A stretch of DNA of 64,000 nt from NCBI GenBank assembly GCA_018105865.1, contig CM030841.1, positions 12,845,682 through 12,909,681 on the forward strand, given 5' to 3'. Of the stretch, positions 47,722 to 60,923 are shown one piece after another. Made by a program: the position numbers and the translations under genes. The notes beneath the pieces are model-generated. The model did no database searches and was not told where the DNA came from. It saw only the letters and a program-made list of their open reading frames with translations. The stretch is from Metaphire vulgaris (Eukaryota > Annelida > Clitellata > Crassiclitellata > Megascolecidae). Positions within the stretch are counted from its first letter, which is position 1. Each line of letters starts with the position of its first letter.

Positions 47722-48181
47722 ACGACTTCTTTAGCGCCATTGTAGTAGTATATCAGCACCAGTCGATGGTCGCTTCAGTAAATAATCTTAGTGGTGATCT
47801 TGTCCGTGGTGAATCGAGGTTGTAATCCAGAAGTCAGTCTGTACTTCCAGATCCCAGGCTAAGGCGGAGAGATAATGCAGACATAGCATCATCATCATCA
47901 TTATCGTCACAACCACCACCATAATTTAGTGGCTAGACATTTGGTTTTTTGACAGCACGACGTCACCCCGACTTCCCACACCTCTTAACAAGCTTGCGTG
48001 TGTCGGCGCGTCTGAAAAGTATAACCAAGTTCTGATAATAATGGTGTTTTGGGGATAGATTTGGAATAAAATCTTTTTTTCTGTGCACTAGAACTGTTGC
48101 TATAGGGGTATAGAAGTGTTTTCTTACTTAATAATAACAATAATATTATTATTTAATTTTAGTTGTGATTGATTAGCGATT
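46734..48181. promoter_or_regulatory. Divergent intergenic region of UTP6 and the coiled-coil gene
   Basis: The two start codons face away from each other across 1,448 bp, so both promoters should lie here. It also holds a Harbinger-like right end (about 47050-47085, GACGTAATTAATGGAC) and a TAG repeat (47611-47722). No TATA box or other core element stands out. An acceptor-like TTTAATTTTAG at 48152-48162 suggests that the coiled-coil gene has a non-coding first exon further upstream. Confidence 0.5.
47611..47722. repeat. (TAG)n microsatellite
   Basis: A TAG array of about 37 units with one CTG interruption, between the two divergent genes. It is followed by a LINE-3'-like block (ACTTCTTTAGCGCCATTG). 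Confidence 0.97.
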
Positions 48182-51100
48182 ATGATGAGCGAATTACAAG
48201 ATGTTGAAGTGCGTAATCAAGACTCAAATAAAGAAAATATTTCTCAAAAATTGGACGAGGTAAGTTTTATATTAGTTGTTAAATATTGCCTATATCAGAG
48301 CTGCTTTTAATGAGCTTATATAATCATATTTGGTTTTTTTAAATGAATAAAACAATAATACCTGACTGACCTAACTATTGAATTTCTCCAGCAGCTGTAT
48401 GTAGCTTGGATCAATTGTAAATTTCAGAAATGTTGACTTTGGAAAAGCAAAATTTGCAGTGTTTGTGGACAGAGTTGGCAATGAGTCACTCAAAATGACT
48501 CGTCTCCCACTGAACCCTTGACCCATGAGGCCATAACCCTTGGGTCCTGGAAAATAAAATATCTATTATGATTTTTCAAAGCTATTAAACCATGTCAACA
48601 AGTAACGTTGAGTATTGACCGAGCATAAGAGTTATGCTATCCACCGTACAAGAGCGACACCATTGCTGTAGAGTAGATGCAAAAAAAATTGCATTCCAGA
48701 CATTTATTTGTCAACAATCCATTGTCTTTTTTTGTCTAGGCCATGTCACCCATTAAGTATTGGCGACCCATTGACCCAAGGGCTCATCTACATAGTATGT
48801 ATGCAAAAAAGGCATATTTTTACCCCATTCCCCATTTGTACAGTGTACATAGGCAAAATCTCCTAAATCCTACCCTCCTTCTCCCTCAATGCGTATGCAC
48901 TATATGGATGGACCCCAATGCCATCTCTGATGGCTGGCACTGAATTCATTTTCATTTAATAGATTTATTGGTCTGTGGGATTATTCTTATATTGATGCTT
49001 ATTTATTACAGTTGGATATCTTCTGTATTATCCCGCGTGGAACACTAGTGTGCTGCTGCAGCACAGGTTGAGAAACGCTGAGTTATGCTCTTTCTGCATT
49101 TGTCTGCATGCACATAAGCAATATTTTTATGCAGTTCACAATCCATTGCTTTCCAGCATGATATGTTAATAATTTGCCCATGTCTTTGTACCTGCATTAG
49201 TTAAAAACACTTCCTTCACTAGGCTTAACTGTGTTGCTCATTTGGATATCATTGTGCAAATCATTGAACTTTGTGCACTTATTTAGTCTGCATAATCATA
49301 TATTTACGTATGCTTATCACTGATTGTTACTTTTGTGATATTGTCTAATCTTATAATATTGGTGTTCAAGAGTGAATATTATTATTATCTTAAGACCTAC
49401 AAAGATCTGAATGGCTCTGGGGATGGTAAAAGAGCGCCCTTGCAGCCAGTGAACTATGATGGAGGTGGCATTTGCCACGCCATTTATAGTCCAGTGACCC
49501 CAGTTTCTGGGGCACGAAGTAGGACTCCATTTTCAGGGAAGAGGACAAGACCACGACCACCTCTGCATAGCCGAAGAACTCTGTCCGTTTGTGGGAAACA
49601 TTCTCCACTGAACCTCTTCAACACTCTTGTTTTCAACAAGACAAAGAAAGTGATCGATCAGGCATTACAGGTATTTTGTATTATGCCAGTGTTTTCAAAA
49701 CTGGGGGTCGCAACCCAAAGATGGGTTGCAGGGCTTTGCTAATGGGGTGCGGGATAGCACAAAATTAGATACAAAGGTGTCGTTTTCTAACCAACACCAT
49801 AATGTTGTAAGGTTGCAAGCAGGCATAGTTTAAAGAAATTTATATACCTGCAATCCATGCAGGGCTTATATTAAAGTGATCAGTATTTTAACCACTTTTG
49901 GTTGACATTAAGTTTGCAAGTTTACAGCACATTACAAAACTGCTGGTCCAGTGCTGGAGTTAGTCACAGTTCCAAAATGTTTGAGAAGCCCTGTATTATA
50001 CAGCTTCTGTATTTCTAGTCTGTTGAGTCTTTTTTTAGTTTAACCCCTTAACTGGGGATCCCGGATGTATCTGTCCATTTTACATTGAGTTCTTAATATA
50101 CTTATATATTCTTATCGAATTTAATTACTAATGATCTGTCTTTTGGTGATGTGAAGTTAAGTGTACTCATTTTGAAAAGTTTTTTTTTTGCAGGAAGAAA
50201 GACAGAGATTGGAGACAGTGGAAGAATGGCTGAGGCAGAGGGACGAGGAAATAGTCGATTTGAAGGCTGAGATCAGTCGATTGAGTGCGTTGAAAGATGT
50301 TGAGGCATGTCACTTGATTGCTAAAGAACCAACAGCTGAAGAAAGGTTGGTTAAGTGTTCTTTCATGTGATTTTACCATTCATGGTAACAGTCATCAGCA
50401 GTGGCTAGTATTTGGTATAAGGCATGCAAGAAATATCAGAGAGAGAGAGTGTGCATGCATTGTACATCATTTGGACTTGTAGTTAAAGCAGTGCTTCCCA
50501 ACCTGTGTGCCATGGCGCACAACTGTGTCTCAGCAGCGGTAGAAGTGTGCCATGGCAAAATGTTGGAAAATATTAAAATAATAATGGTGCTGTATTAATT
50601 GTTAATTATAAGTTGAATTATATCTCTTCAATGAAGTTAAGAATGAAATAATGATACAGATTGCAAAGAAAATATGTACTTATGAAGAATGGTAGTCAAT
50701 ATTATACTGAATATTGTAGTATAATATATAGTACTAGTAGGCCTATGCAAATGCATCATATAAAATGAAATGTGTGCATTTCGGCTGCAGTTAGCCGTTG
50801 ACTATGTTTCTTGGATAGTTTGCTGTGGGTGGAAAAAGTTAAGAATAGGATTAATCTATTTTTGATTGAATTGAAATTTTTCAAACTGCATATGCTATTA
50901 TTTTAGTAGCATATAGCGGTCTAGAATTTCTGTGTTCCAGTATATGAGTTCATGAAAAAAGACTGTACTGTTAGTGCCCCATAAATGAAGGCTGTACAAT
51001 GTGAGAATAAGAAGCAAAGCATTCATTATTTGAATATTTTGTTTAATCTTTTGACAACATTTTAAAAATTAAGTGCTTTACATTAGTTTGTCATGTTGGA

Positions 51101-53457
51101 TTATGATGAATCTTATGTCTGGTATTTTGCTTCAGGCTTTCAAGGGTTGACAACTCTGCAGACATACAGGAGTGGATGTCCAGATTAGCGGCCAGGGATG
51201 ATGAATGCCGTATTTTCTGCACAGAGATCACTTTGTTGAAGCAGCAGCTTGCAGCTTGTGAATCAGAGCTGATGCAACGAACTTCTGTGACTGCAGAGGA
51301 AATTGAAAGGAGAATTCAGAATGCAAAAGAAGAGACGATGGTTGGTCAAATATTGCAAATTACATAGTTGTGTCTCGTTCATATTGTCGAGTGTACCGGT
51401 AATGCTGTATAAATAATGTAGCAATATTTGAATGGGTGTTTGTGTACGTCCAACTGTATCGAGTCATCTTGTCGATACAAGACTTTTATAGAAGAATGTG
51501 ACCTGGACGTAGAGTCAGTTTAGAATGATTTTGTGGTTGCATGGCAGTGACCAGGACTTGCACGTGTAACTGGACGTGGCCAGGGCATTGTGTTGCTGAA
51601 CGGTCCAGTTGAAATGGAACCAAGAATTTGGATCTGGAGAAATTATCGCTCTGAAATTGACAGTGCTTGTTTGGACAACAATATGCCTGGGCATTTGATA
51701 GATAGTAGGAATGGACAAGAACTGAGTTTGGGTCCATGGGTCTGGTTGGATCTGAAAATGAATGTCAGATCTACATTTTGCTGCTTTTTGTGCCCATAAC
51801 CCATGGTTTGGCAGTTTAGGACCTTACAGTATCTGTTGATTGGTGTATTATGGTTTTCTTTCCTCTATATTGTTATTATTTTTGTCACTTTGTTGTACTA
51901 TACACTTGTATATTCTGCCTTACTGAGGATAATTCATTCACTGCTTCCAGATTTAATGTGAAACATTGTATTCAGGTCTTGATCCAGTTGGATTGTAAGA
52001 GGCAGATTTGGTACATTCGCTGTAGTCAGATGTATTTGATTTTGAGAAGATTGAATATCAGTCATATTTTTAGCCTGTGTATTTTAGCATGAAGAGTTTG
52101 TTTCTTTGTTGTCTAAAAGAACTGTTTAATTTCAGAAACAGCAGCAGCAAGAGATTGCCGATCTGAACAAGCAGATCATAAAGCTGCATGAAGAATTATC
52201 ACACATCAACCAATTGAAAAAACAGGAGGTAATTTTTTGCATTGTTTGCTTGGTCAGAGGTATGTGGATTTTAACTCATTTTCAGCATTACATTTTGTTC
52301 TTTTGGACTGGTTTATATAAAATTTATTTTTTGGCCATTAAATTAGCAATTACAGTTTCTGACACATGTAGAAATGAAATTTTTTGCTCACTCAATTTTT
52401 GTTTTTTGCTTAGGAGACGGTACATGGCTTTTACTTGTTCTTTTGGAGTTTGTAAATGCGGTCGGTTTGTTATATGGATCATAACATTGTTGTATCCCAA
52501 GAAGTAGAGTGCCTTAAGACTTTAGATGTGTAAACTTTTACATAAGTGCTCAGTTATTTGATTATTTTCACCTCTGCATCCTTGTCAGGCTGTGAAGCTG
52601 CTGTGTCCCAGACTGTCTGTCGTATCTATCTGTGAGTGGCTGCTGTAGGTGAAATATGCAGCAAGCATTTTTTGCAATGTCTGGTAATGCCAGTCGTTTA
52701 ACCGATTTATTGTAGTCCGATCTATGCAACGAATATCGCATTCAAAATGACACCAACTTTCAGCTGCGTCGTGAACTGGAAGCTCAACTGAGCAAATATT
52801 CTAAATCAAAATCAAGTGTGGAGGAGGAGAAAAAACCAGCCCGGGTACATACGGTCCTTTGGTATTTGCATGCTGTTTTTATTGTTGTTTGGTTTTTGGT
52901 AATTTTTATTTCAGGCAATGTGAAATAAGAGGTTGCAAATTGAGTTCATGTGATGAAGAACTTATGTGGTTTTATATAAAATTATCAAGACCTATAGATG
53001 GTCGTGGACTTAAATGATCTGACATATATAAAAAGAATGTATTAAATCGTGATTTTCCATGAAGAAATGAAGACCAATTCGTCTTCTTTCTTTCCTTCCA
53101 TTGTTCTCTATTGGGTTGGACGATGGGTCTGAATGAGTTCCTTCTACTTCTGTCTATCTCTTGCTACCTTGGTCATTTTGATGAAGTCGTACCTCAGACC
53201 AAGCGAACATGAAGTTGTTTACAGCATTGGTTGTGGCAGTCTAAAATTAGTTCTGTGGTTTCTTAGACCATGAGGTCTGTCTCTTGTGATTCCTTAAAAG
53301 CTATTGCTGCTGAATCTTCACTTTGTATATAAGTATATGTCGGCAAATAATAAAGGAATTACCTTATAAGAAGACACAGTAACCAGTAAATGCAAGAAAA
53401 TTTAGATTTGAGTCTATTTGAGGCATATTGAAGCATATTTTGACATTCTGCTCTTAG

Positions 53458-53503
<46 letters not shown>

Positions 53504-56500
53504 GGTTGTAGGGTTTAACCATTGATCTTTGTTTTACATTTTGATTTTTTTTATTTGCTTTCCCAATGCTTACATTTGTAGATTAAAAAGCAAGGAACGA
53601 GTTCTTGCATTCCTGTGCTTTTGCGAAGACCAAATTCACATTTGAATGTCTCAAAGCAACCGTTTAAGTCGACTTCTTGCGGCGATCAGGTACATCTTGG
53701 ATTTTATTCAGTCATCATTTGATCTATCTTTTAGTTTTAAGCTACAATATTTCATATGCTACTGTGACAGGAGTATTGTGGTATTGCTCTGATGTGGTTC
53801 AAGATTACTTAAGTTCAGCAATTTTCTAGATGAGATATGAAAAAAATGGACAGAACATGAAAGCAGCTTCATTTCTTCCTATCTGCAATTGTTTGTGTTG
53901 TGTATTATAAAATATGTTTACTTTTCTTCTTCATAGATTCAAGTCATAGGTCTTTTGCTTCTTTATCCTTCTTCATAATTGTACAGTGACATGGTCATTC
54001 ATCCTCCCTAAAATCCCTTGCAGCCTATAAATTTTGACGTGCAATGTGTTATGATGGGCCATTTTGAATTTTCACGGATGCTAAGCAAGCAAGTTTTGTA
54101 TACGTTTCATTCATTGTGTAACACCTTATAAGGTTTATTGCTGTGAAATCTGCTAATATGACTCCTGGAATGTGGATGCAATTGATTGCAATGCTTGGCA
54201 AGGGATGATGAACCAGAGATCGTGCTGAAGCCAACTATTGATGCTCATTTAATGGGCCTTTGTTTTTGACTGATCTGAATAAAATGGGTTTGTACTTGTG
54301 AGAGGCTGAGGACACATTGGACCATTGTTTATACCTGTAGATGCATCCTGCCAATAAAAAGCTGAATGGGAGGAGTAGCTAATGCTAATAGGTTTTTAAT
54401 CTGATTTTTTTGTCTAATTAGGCTAAAGTGGCTGGAGACATTCGAAACATTCAAAAAACTTTGGCTGAAGACAGGAAAAAATTTGATATTGAAAGGGAGG
54501 AATTTATTAAGCAGGTAAAATGTCAAAAATATTCATAGGAGTACTTCTATCAGACGTGTCTTTTTCTGTATTTGAAAATAGTTATGTTTTTGTTTAAAAA
54601 TATAGCAATGTTTAAATTTTCTGCAGCATTTTTACATTGATGTGGAATGTTGCTTTCAGGACTACATCTTCATGAAGTATGTTGTCTGAGTTAAGAGTGC
54701 ATAACAGTGTTTGCAGATATATAAAACCCTGTGAAAGCCCTTTACTGCAATCAGATTTTATTTTTTTATAATGTGCTTGCCTTTTAGTGAGGATTGACAA
54801 AATCTTAAAAGATTTTAAAATGATGTTTAGCCCCAATGAACTTGGTTTAACTTTGGAGGTGACAAAGATGAAAAAGACGTAAACATGTGCAGCCTTTTAT
54901 TAGAAATATTTTTGTGATCTTAGTGAGAATTGATACTTGTATGAGTCTGTGAGTGAGTGAGTGAGTGAGTGAGTGAGTGAGTGAGTGAGTGAGTGAGTGA
55001 GTGAGTGAGTGAGTGAGTGAGTGAGTGAGTGAGTGAGTGAGTGAGTGAGTGAGTGAGTGAGTGAGTGAGTGAGTGAGTGAGTGAGTTGATAAACTGGTGG
55101 GTATATGACAAAGCTCTAGTTTGGTTGTTGGATGCAAGGTTTCTTGAATAAGTGACTAATATCACATTTTGTTCACAAAGTATTTAAGATTTGACTGTTT
55201 ATTAATTCTTCTTCTGAACAGAAAGTCGATTGGCTTGAGTGGAAAGATGAGAAGGAGGAAAGTATTGCAGCAACCGAAGAGGCCTATGAGCAAGTGCTGA
55301 AGGCTAATGCTGAGCGTGAAGCTCAAGAGAAGACACTGAAGGATAGCCTTTCAGCGGCAGAACAAAAGATTATGGATCTTTCTAGCAATGTCAATGCACT
55401 TGAGTTGTGTTTGAAAGATGAAAACAATATCAAGAATAATTTGACTGAAAGGTAGTTTGTTAATAATTTTGTTTTCAGGGTTTGGAATTTGGGCTTGATT
55501 TAACCTTATTGTGCTGAATTTCATTTGCACCGTGGTTTGAAAAATCAATATCCAAATTTTTATCAGGTCAGGTTTTTGCCCTCCAGCTGTGTCCAGCTAT
55601 CGACTTCTCCATGACACCTCTCCAAAAGTTTTCTGTTGAAATTCAGTTCTGCCATCCATGTTGAGATCCTCTTCCAATCTCTCCATCTATTGTCTTTCTT
55701 TAGATCGTTTCCCCTCTGGTTTGTAGTTTAAAATTCGTTTTGGGTTTCTTATGTGTCTTGTCCAGTTCATTCTTCTCTTTCTGATTACTTTGATGATGCT
55801 TGGTTGCAGTGTTCTCTCTCTAACTTCTTCATTTGTTATATGTTCTTTTATCCAATCTTTAGCCTCCTTTTAAAGTCATTTATTTTCTCTTGCCATTATT
55901 TTTCTCCAGTTCCTTTTTATGGTCTACGATTCACATCCATATATTAATATTGGTATTACACAAGTGTTGAGAATTCTTCATTTTTGTTTTCATCCCAATG
56001 TCATGTCTTTCGAAAATTTTGGTATGTAGCCTGTTGAATGTAGATCCTGCCATTGCTATTCTTCTTTGGTCTCCAAGTCCAAGCCTCTGCTTCTAATTCT
56101 CTTCCAAAGTAAATGAAATTCGTCACCGTTTCCATTTCTTTTCATTGTGTGTAACTATTGGCCATTCTCCCACTTTCTTTGTAATTGGCATTTTTGTTTT
56201 ATTAATGTTTATTTTTATTTCAATTTTTCCCTCTTCATTATTAAGGCCAAATTAAATTTTCATGCTTTCATATATTTCTGAATTACATCAAAAGTCAGAT
56301 CTTGGTGTTTTGTGATAGATGAATTATAAGACTTGGTTTTGTATTAACTGTTTTTTTCAGCATTAACATTCATGTGCATGCATTCACTTTTATGCATTAT
56401 TAACCCTATTATTCCGGCATGTGTTGGTTTTTGCTTTTAAAATCTTTAGGTTAAACGCTGCTGAGCAAGTTGGTTGTTGATACAAAGGAGAAATCTGTCG

Positions 56501-57724
56501 CTGAAATTGAAAGGTACTTTGACAATTATGTTATAAGGTGTTTGTCGATACTGTGCAACATATCGAATATAAAGGATTTATAATAAAGTCATGTCAGATG
56601 CTCCTGATTTTGTATAATGGATCTCGTGGTTATGTTAACTCAGTTTCAATGGCTTATCTTGGTTTATGGTTGTTTCTTATACAGATTTTTGGCAAATTTG
56701 CATTCTAGTCTTGGTTGCTTGCTGTTGCTCTGCATATTACTCACATTAAGATTTACTATTTAATCCTATTTTCTTTTTCTATCCCTCTGTTTTCTGTGGG
56801 CAGTTCGGACAGAGATGTTTGCTGTCTCTTAGATTGCTGATTGTCTTTTTGCAGACGTGAAACAGAAATAGTTAATCTGCAGCGAACAATCGACATGCGA
56901 GAACACGACATCGACGAACTCACAAAAGAGCGAAACAACTTTCAGAAACTTGTGACCGGCATGAAAGCGCAGATCACTAAATATCAGTCGATCATCTCAA
57001 AGGTTGTTGATTTGGAATTGCAGATTAAGGTTAGTTGCATATACATGGCACTGGAGAATCTTTATGATTAAAATCTTTTGTCGTGATATAGCCTCTGATG
57101 AATAGAGTTGATTTGAAATGGGATGAAAATTAGATGACGTGGATGGATCACAGGATTTCATGGATGGGAACGCTGCATTATTAGCCACTTTCCTGATTAT
57201 CTACACGGTTTCAGCAGTATTTTCTGTAGGGAATTTGAGACTGAAATTTGAAGTTGTGCTATTTATTGTTTGGTGGTTGTTCAGTGACAGGTTTCTCTTG
57301 CGACCCGTATATTCTCGTTAATGTAATTGCGATAGTCAACTGCTTAAAATTCTGGTTCACAGTTTTGATGCTGAGTGGATCATTTATGTAATGAGGTGGT
57401 CGTGTAGTTGTTAAAAACAATGTAATATATGTTTTAAACTACTGTTTTTTTGAATATGTAATGCTTTATTTGCTAAATTTATCTGTGTCTGATTTCCTAT
57501 TTGCTGGATTTTAAAATGTGAGCTCAGTAAATTGCTATTCTTAGGGAACATCATAGTTTGATATATTTCATCATCATCATCATCATCATCATCATTGCTT
57601 TCTGCCAACCCATTGGTGGCAATAGCTGGGCATAAGACATTTTCAAGAGGCATCGTCACCATCCTGCCCTCTGCCAGCTCTTCAGCGGCAATAGCGAGAC
57701 ACAGAATGTTGATCCGCCTCCTGT

Positions 57725-57763
<39 letters not shown>

Positions 57764-60700
57764 TGCTGATTAATTATGTGTTTTAGCTGTTGGAAAATGA
57801 GAAGAAGGCTGTTTGTGAAGAGATGTTGGATGTGAAGAGAAAACTTAATGAATCAACGAAGAATCTGCAGCAACTGACCGCCAACTATAAAGCTCTTGAA
57901 TGTGAACTCACTTCTCAGATGTAAGTGAATGTCTGCCTTTATTGATATTTCATATTTTTTATTGATTTTCACAGCCACTTATGATATTGTTCAGTGAATA
58001 AAGCATTTCATGATGAAGTTTAATTTACTCTTTTATTGTGGCCAGATAATTTAATTGGTGTAAATCTTATGTGTTTCAAGGAAATGTTTGTGAAATGTGT
58101 TGCTTTTCTTTGCTTTGCCAGTTATGGCAATTATTCTATTTATTAGTGGAGACTAGGCAGGTGATCTAAAAGTGCATTGCACAATGACTTGTGATTTCTT
58201 TCAAAAATACATTTTAGCCAGTATTTTTGCTGGTGGTTAAAAATGGAATCTCTATTCTGCTAAATAATCAGTAACCTTGATTTCTTGCCATGGTGCCATC
58301 TCACTTTGCTAATCAAATCAAGAAGCATTGGATAGAGATTTAATCAGAATATCATGAATTGTTGCTTTATGGGATGCTGAAGTGCAGATGCATTCATTGA
58401 ATTCATTGCCCATTTTTCCAGGTGTGTGATTTGAATGGTTTAATTCAAACATTTCATGCAATAATATACCTAGAATAAGGGTATGAGCAGAATTTGCTTT
58501 GTCTTCTGCTTAGATATAATTCAGAATTGTTTCAAATGGAACCTTCTGATCAATTAAAAATAGTCATCCGATGACTGATTAATTGCTTTTGATGATATTG
58601 ATGAATTCAATTATTCAATCACGGTAATTTAGTTAAATCTTATTTACTACCGTATATACTTGTGGATAAGTCAACTGCGTTTTAAGCAAATTTTAGAGCA
58701 TAAATTTGATGACTTATACACGAGTATATACGGTAGTTTTCAAAATGTTATGGTCACTCATCTGGTGTTGGTGTTTTCAGAAATAAAGTAGAAACACTTC
58801 AGTCATCTTTGAAAGAAACTAACGATGCACTTCTGTTGAAAAATTCTGAATTAGCCAAGACAATGGAATGTACTGATTTGCTGTACAGAAAAGCAACTTT
58901 GTTCTTTGAGAAACTGGTTTCACAATGGGATTCTTGGAACAGGGTTAGTGTTTGTGGTTTGTTGCTGTTGATGGTTGAGAGATGTCAAATTACTCAAGAA
59001 GAAATGAAATTGTTTGACATCTCAATTTTCATCTCTCGAATTTGAAGCTAGATTTTAACTGTTGCCATTTACTAGAACATGTGATTAATATTTTGCTTTC
59101 TTTCTTTGTTTTAACTGTGGTTAGAGATTTCATCTTTGTACAGAACTGGGCAATTTTAATTGAACTGGACTTTGACCCAGCTTAGAATTTCTTTAACAGT
59201 TTAACCCTTTCATCCCATATGACCGCTATTTCAGCTTCATGTTTTGTTTTTACGCTTTGTTTGGTTAAACAGATTGCCTTAGTCAAATGGTTCAGAAAAA
59301 GTTCCCTTCATTATTTTAACAAACGTGTTTTAATTCTTTATGGTTTGTTTTCTCTGTGATGCAGACATCTTAATGTCTAGTGATGCTTATTAGTCTGTGT
59401 GTTTTATTCAAGTGTTAAAGGATATGTTTGAGTACTTTCAATGTATGCAGGCAAAGACATAGTGCTTATATTTCATTTTCATTGGCACAACTTTTACAAA
59501 TAATTAACATTTGTCAAGTCTTTTTGCTAGGTAGGAGGTCCTTCAGTGTTTTAATGACAGATTCTTGCACCCATTTTATTCAACTTTCTAGTCAATTTCC
59601 AGTAGTACTGACCATGTTTAGTCAAGGTTTACGTTGGCATCTTATCAGTTGTTCATAAACTGTATTAGTTGCAAGAGTAAAAATGTTGCACAGGTATCAG
59701 AGAATGGAGCACAGATTAAAACTACACCTTGCCAGAGAAAGGGTTCATCTAGAATATCCTCAGCACAGAAGAGAAGGAGAAGCAGTCGTGGTGCATCGTC
59801 GTTTGTATACCAGATAATTTCAGCCTCAAAACGATCTACAAGAAGTGTTGCAGGTCCTGGAATGAGTGAAGTCGGTCGAGAAACTACTGCTACGGGTGAG
59901 ATGCGAACTTGGTGATTTGCATTTATATATCGATTTGGACTTTCTTCTGGGATTTGGAACAAATTCTCACAAAGATTCATTGATTTGCTAACAAGATAAT
60001 CAAACTTAAACACTCCTGGTAAAAATAAACGCAAAGTAAAATAAAATTCTGTTAGTTATAGTGTCGTAAGACACGTAGGAGTGATGCTTATGTTCAATTA
60101 TTGCTAGTATTGTAGCAACGGCTTAAATATGTTTGAAGTGCAATCTTTGTGTGTCTTTCCAGAGCCAAGTGGTGGTGATGTTAGTTGTCATTTGGAAGAC
60201 CGTTGTCATCAATCACTAGATGTTCAAGTGACACCTGAATCAAGACAGGTAAAGCAATCCACTGGTAATTTCGAATAAATGTTGTTAAATGCTTTATATT
60301 TGTAGTTTTGGCTTTCAGCAAATCAAAATGTTAATAATAGACAGCTATGTGGCCGGACAAAATGTCCGCGGACAAAATGTCACGGACAAAATGTCATGGT
60401 TTAGGGTTAAGGTTAGAGTTAGGGTTACATTTTTTCCGCTGACATTTTGTCCCTGTGACATTTTGTCCGCTGACATTTTGTCCTAGCACTGACAGCTTGA
60501 TAAGTATGATATTGTTTACAGTTTTTTCATATCAACTATGTAATTTCCTGTTACATTTTATTTAAAAATCTCTTTCTATGGAAAATTTTATCAAATTTCT
60601 TTTAGAAAAATCCGGAAAATCCTAGTTGCTCAGTTGACCCGAATTTGCACTCGTCTTCTGTTGATGCTCATTTTCCTGCGGCTGTGAGTGGCGTGAATGA

Positions 60701-60891
60701 GCTCTTTTCAAAGATGGAACAGATTCTGAAGGAAGAAGTTGCAGTCAAATTTGCTCAGATGCATTGTCAGATGTAAGTAGAAGTACATCGTTACACCAAA
60801 CGCCATTGGCTCCCATTGAAAATGCTTACAGTTTATTTCCAGTTGGTGTGCTTTTCTGTTTATCGGTATTTCACCCAATTAACGCGCGCGC

Positions 60892-60923
<32 letters not shown>

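Noticed and set aside
49335..49394. Extending exon 2 of the coiled-coil gene upstream as an ATG-started frame
   Set aside because: The SEYYYYL part is AT-rich; an acceptor at 49394 gives a clean phase-0 join, although an acceptor near 49371 is also possible in frame.
51515..52507. Open frames between exons 4 and 5 of the coiled-coil gene
   Set aside because: They cross the mapped introns, have no coiled-coil pattern and no compatible splice phases.
54949..55086. A regular array that could be mistaken for CRISPR or a coding repeat
   Set aside because: It is a pure 4-bp GAGT microsatellite without spacers, in a eukaryotic intron.
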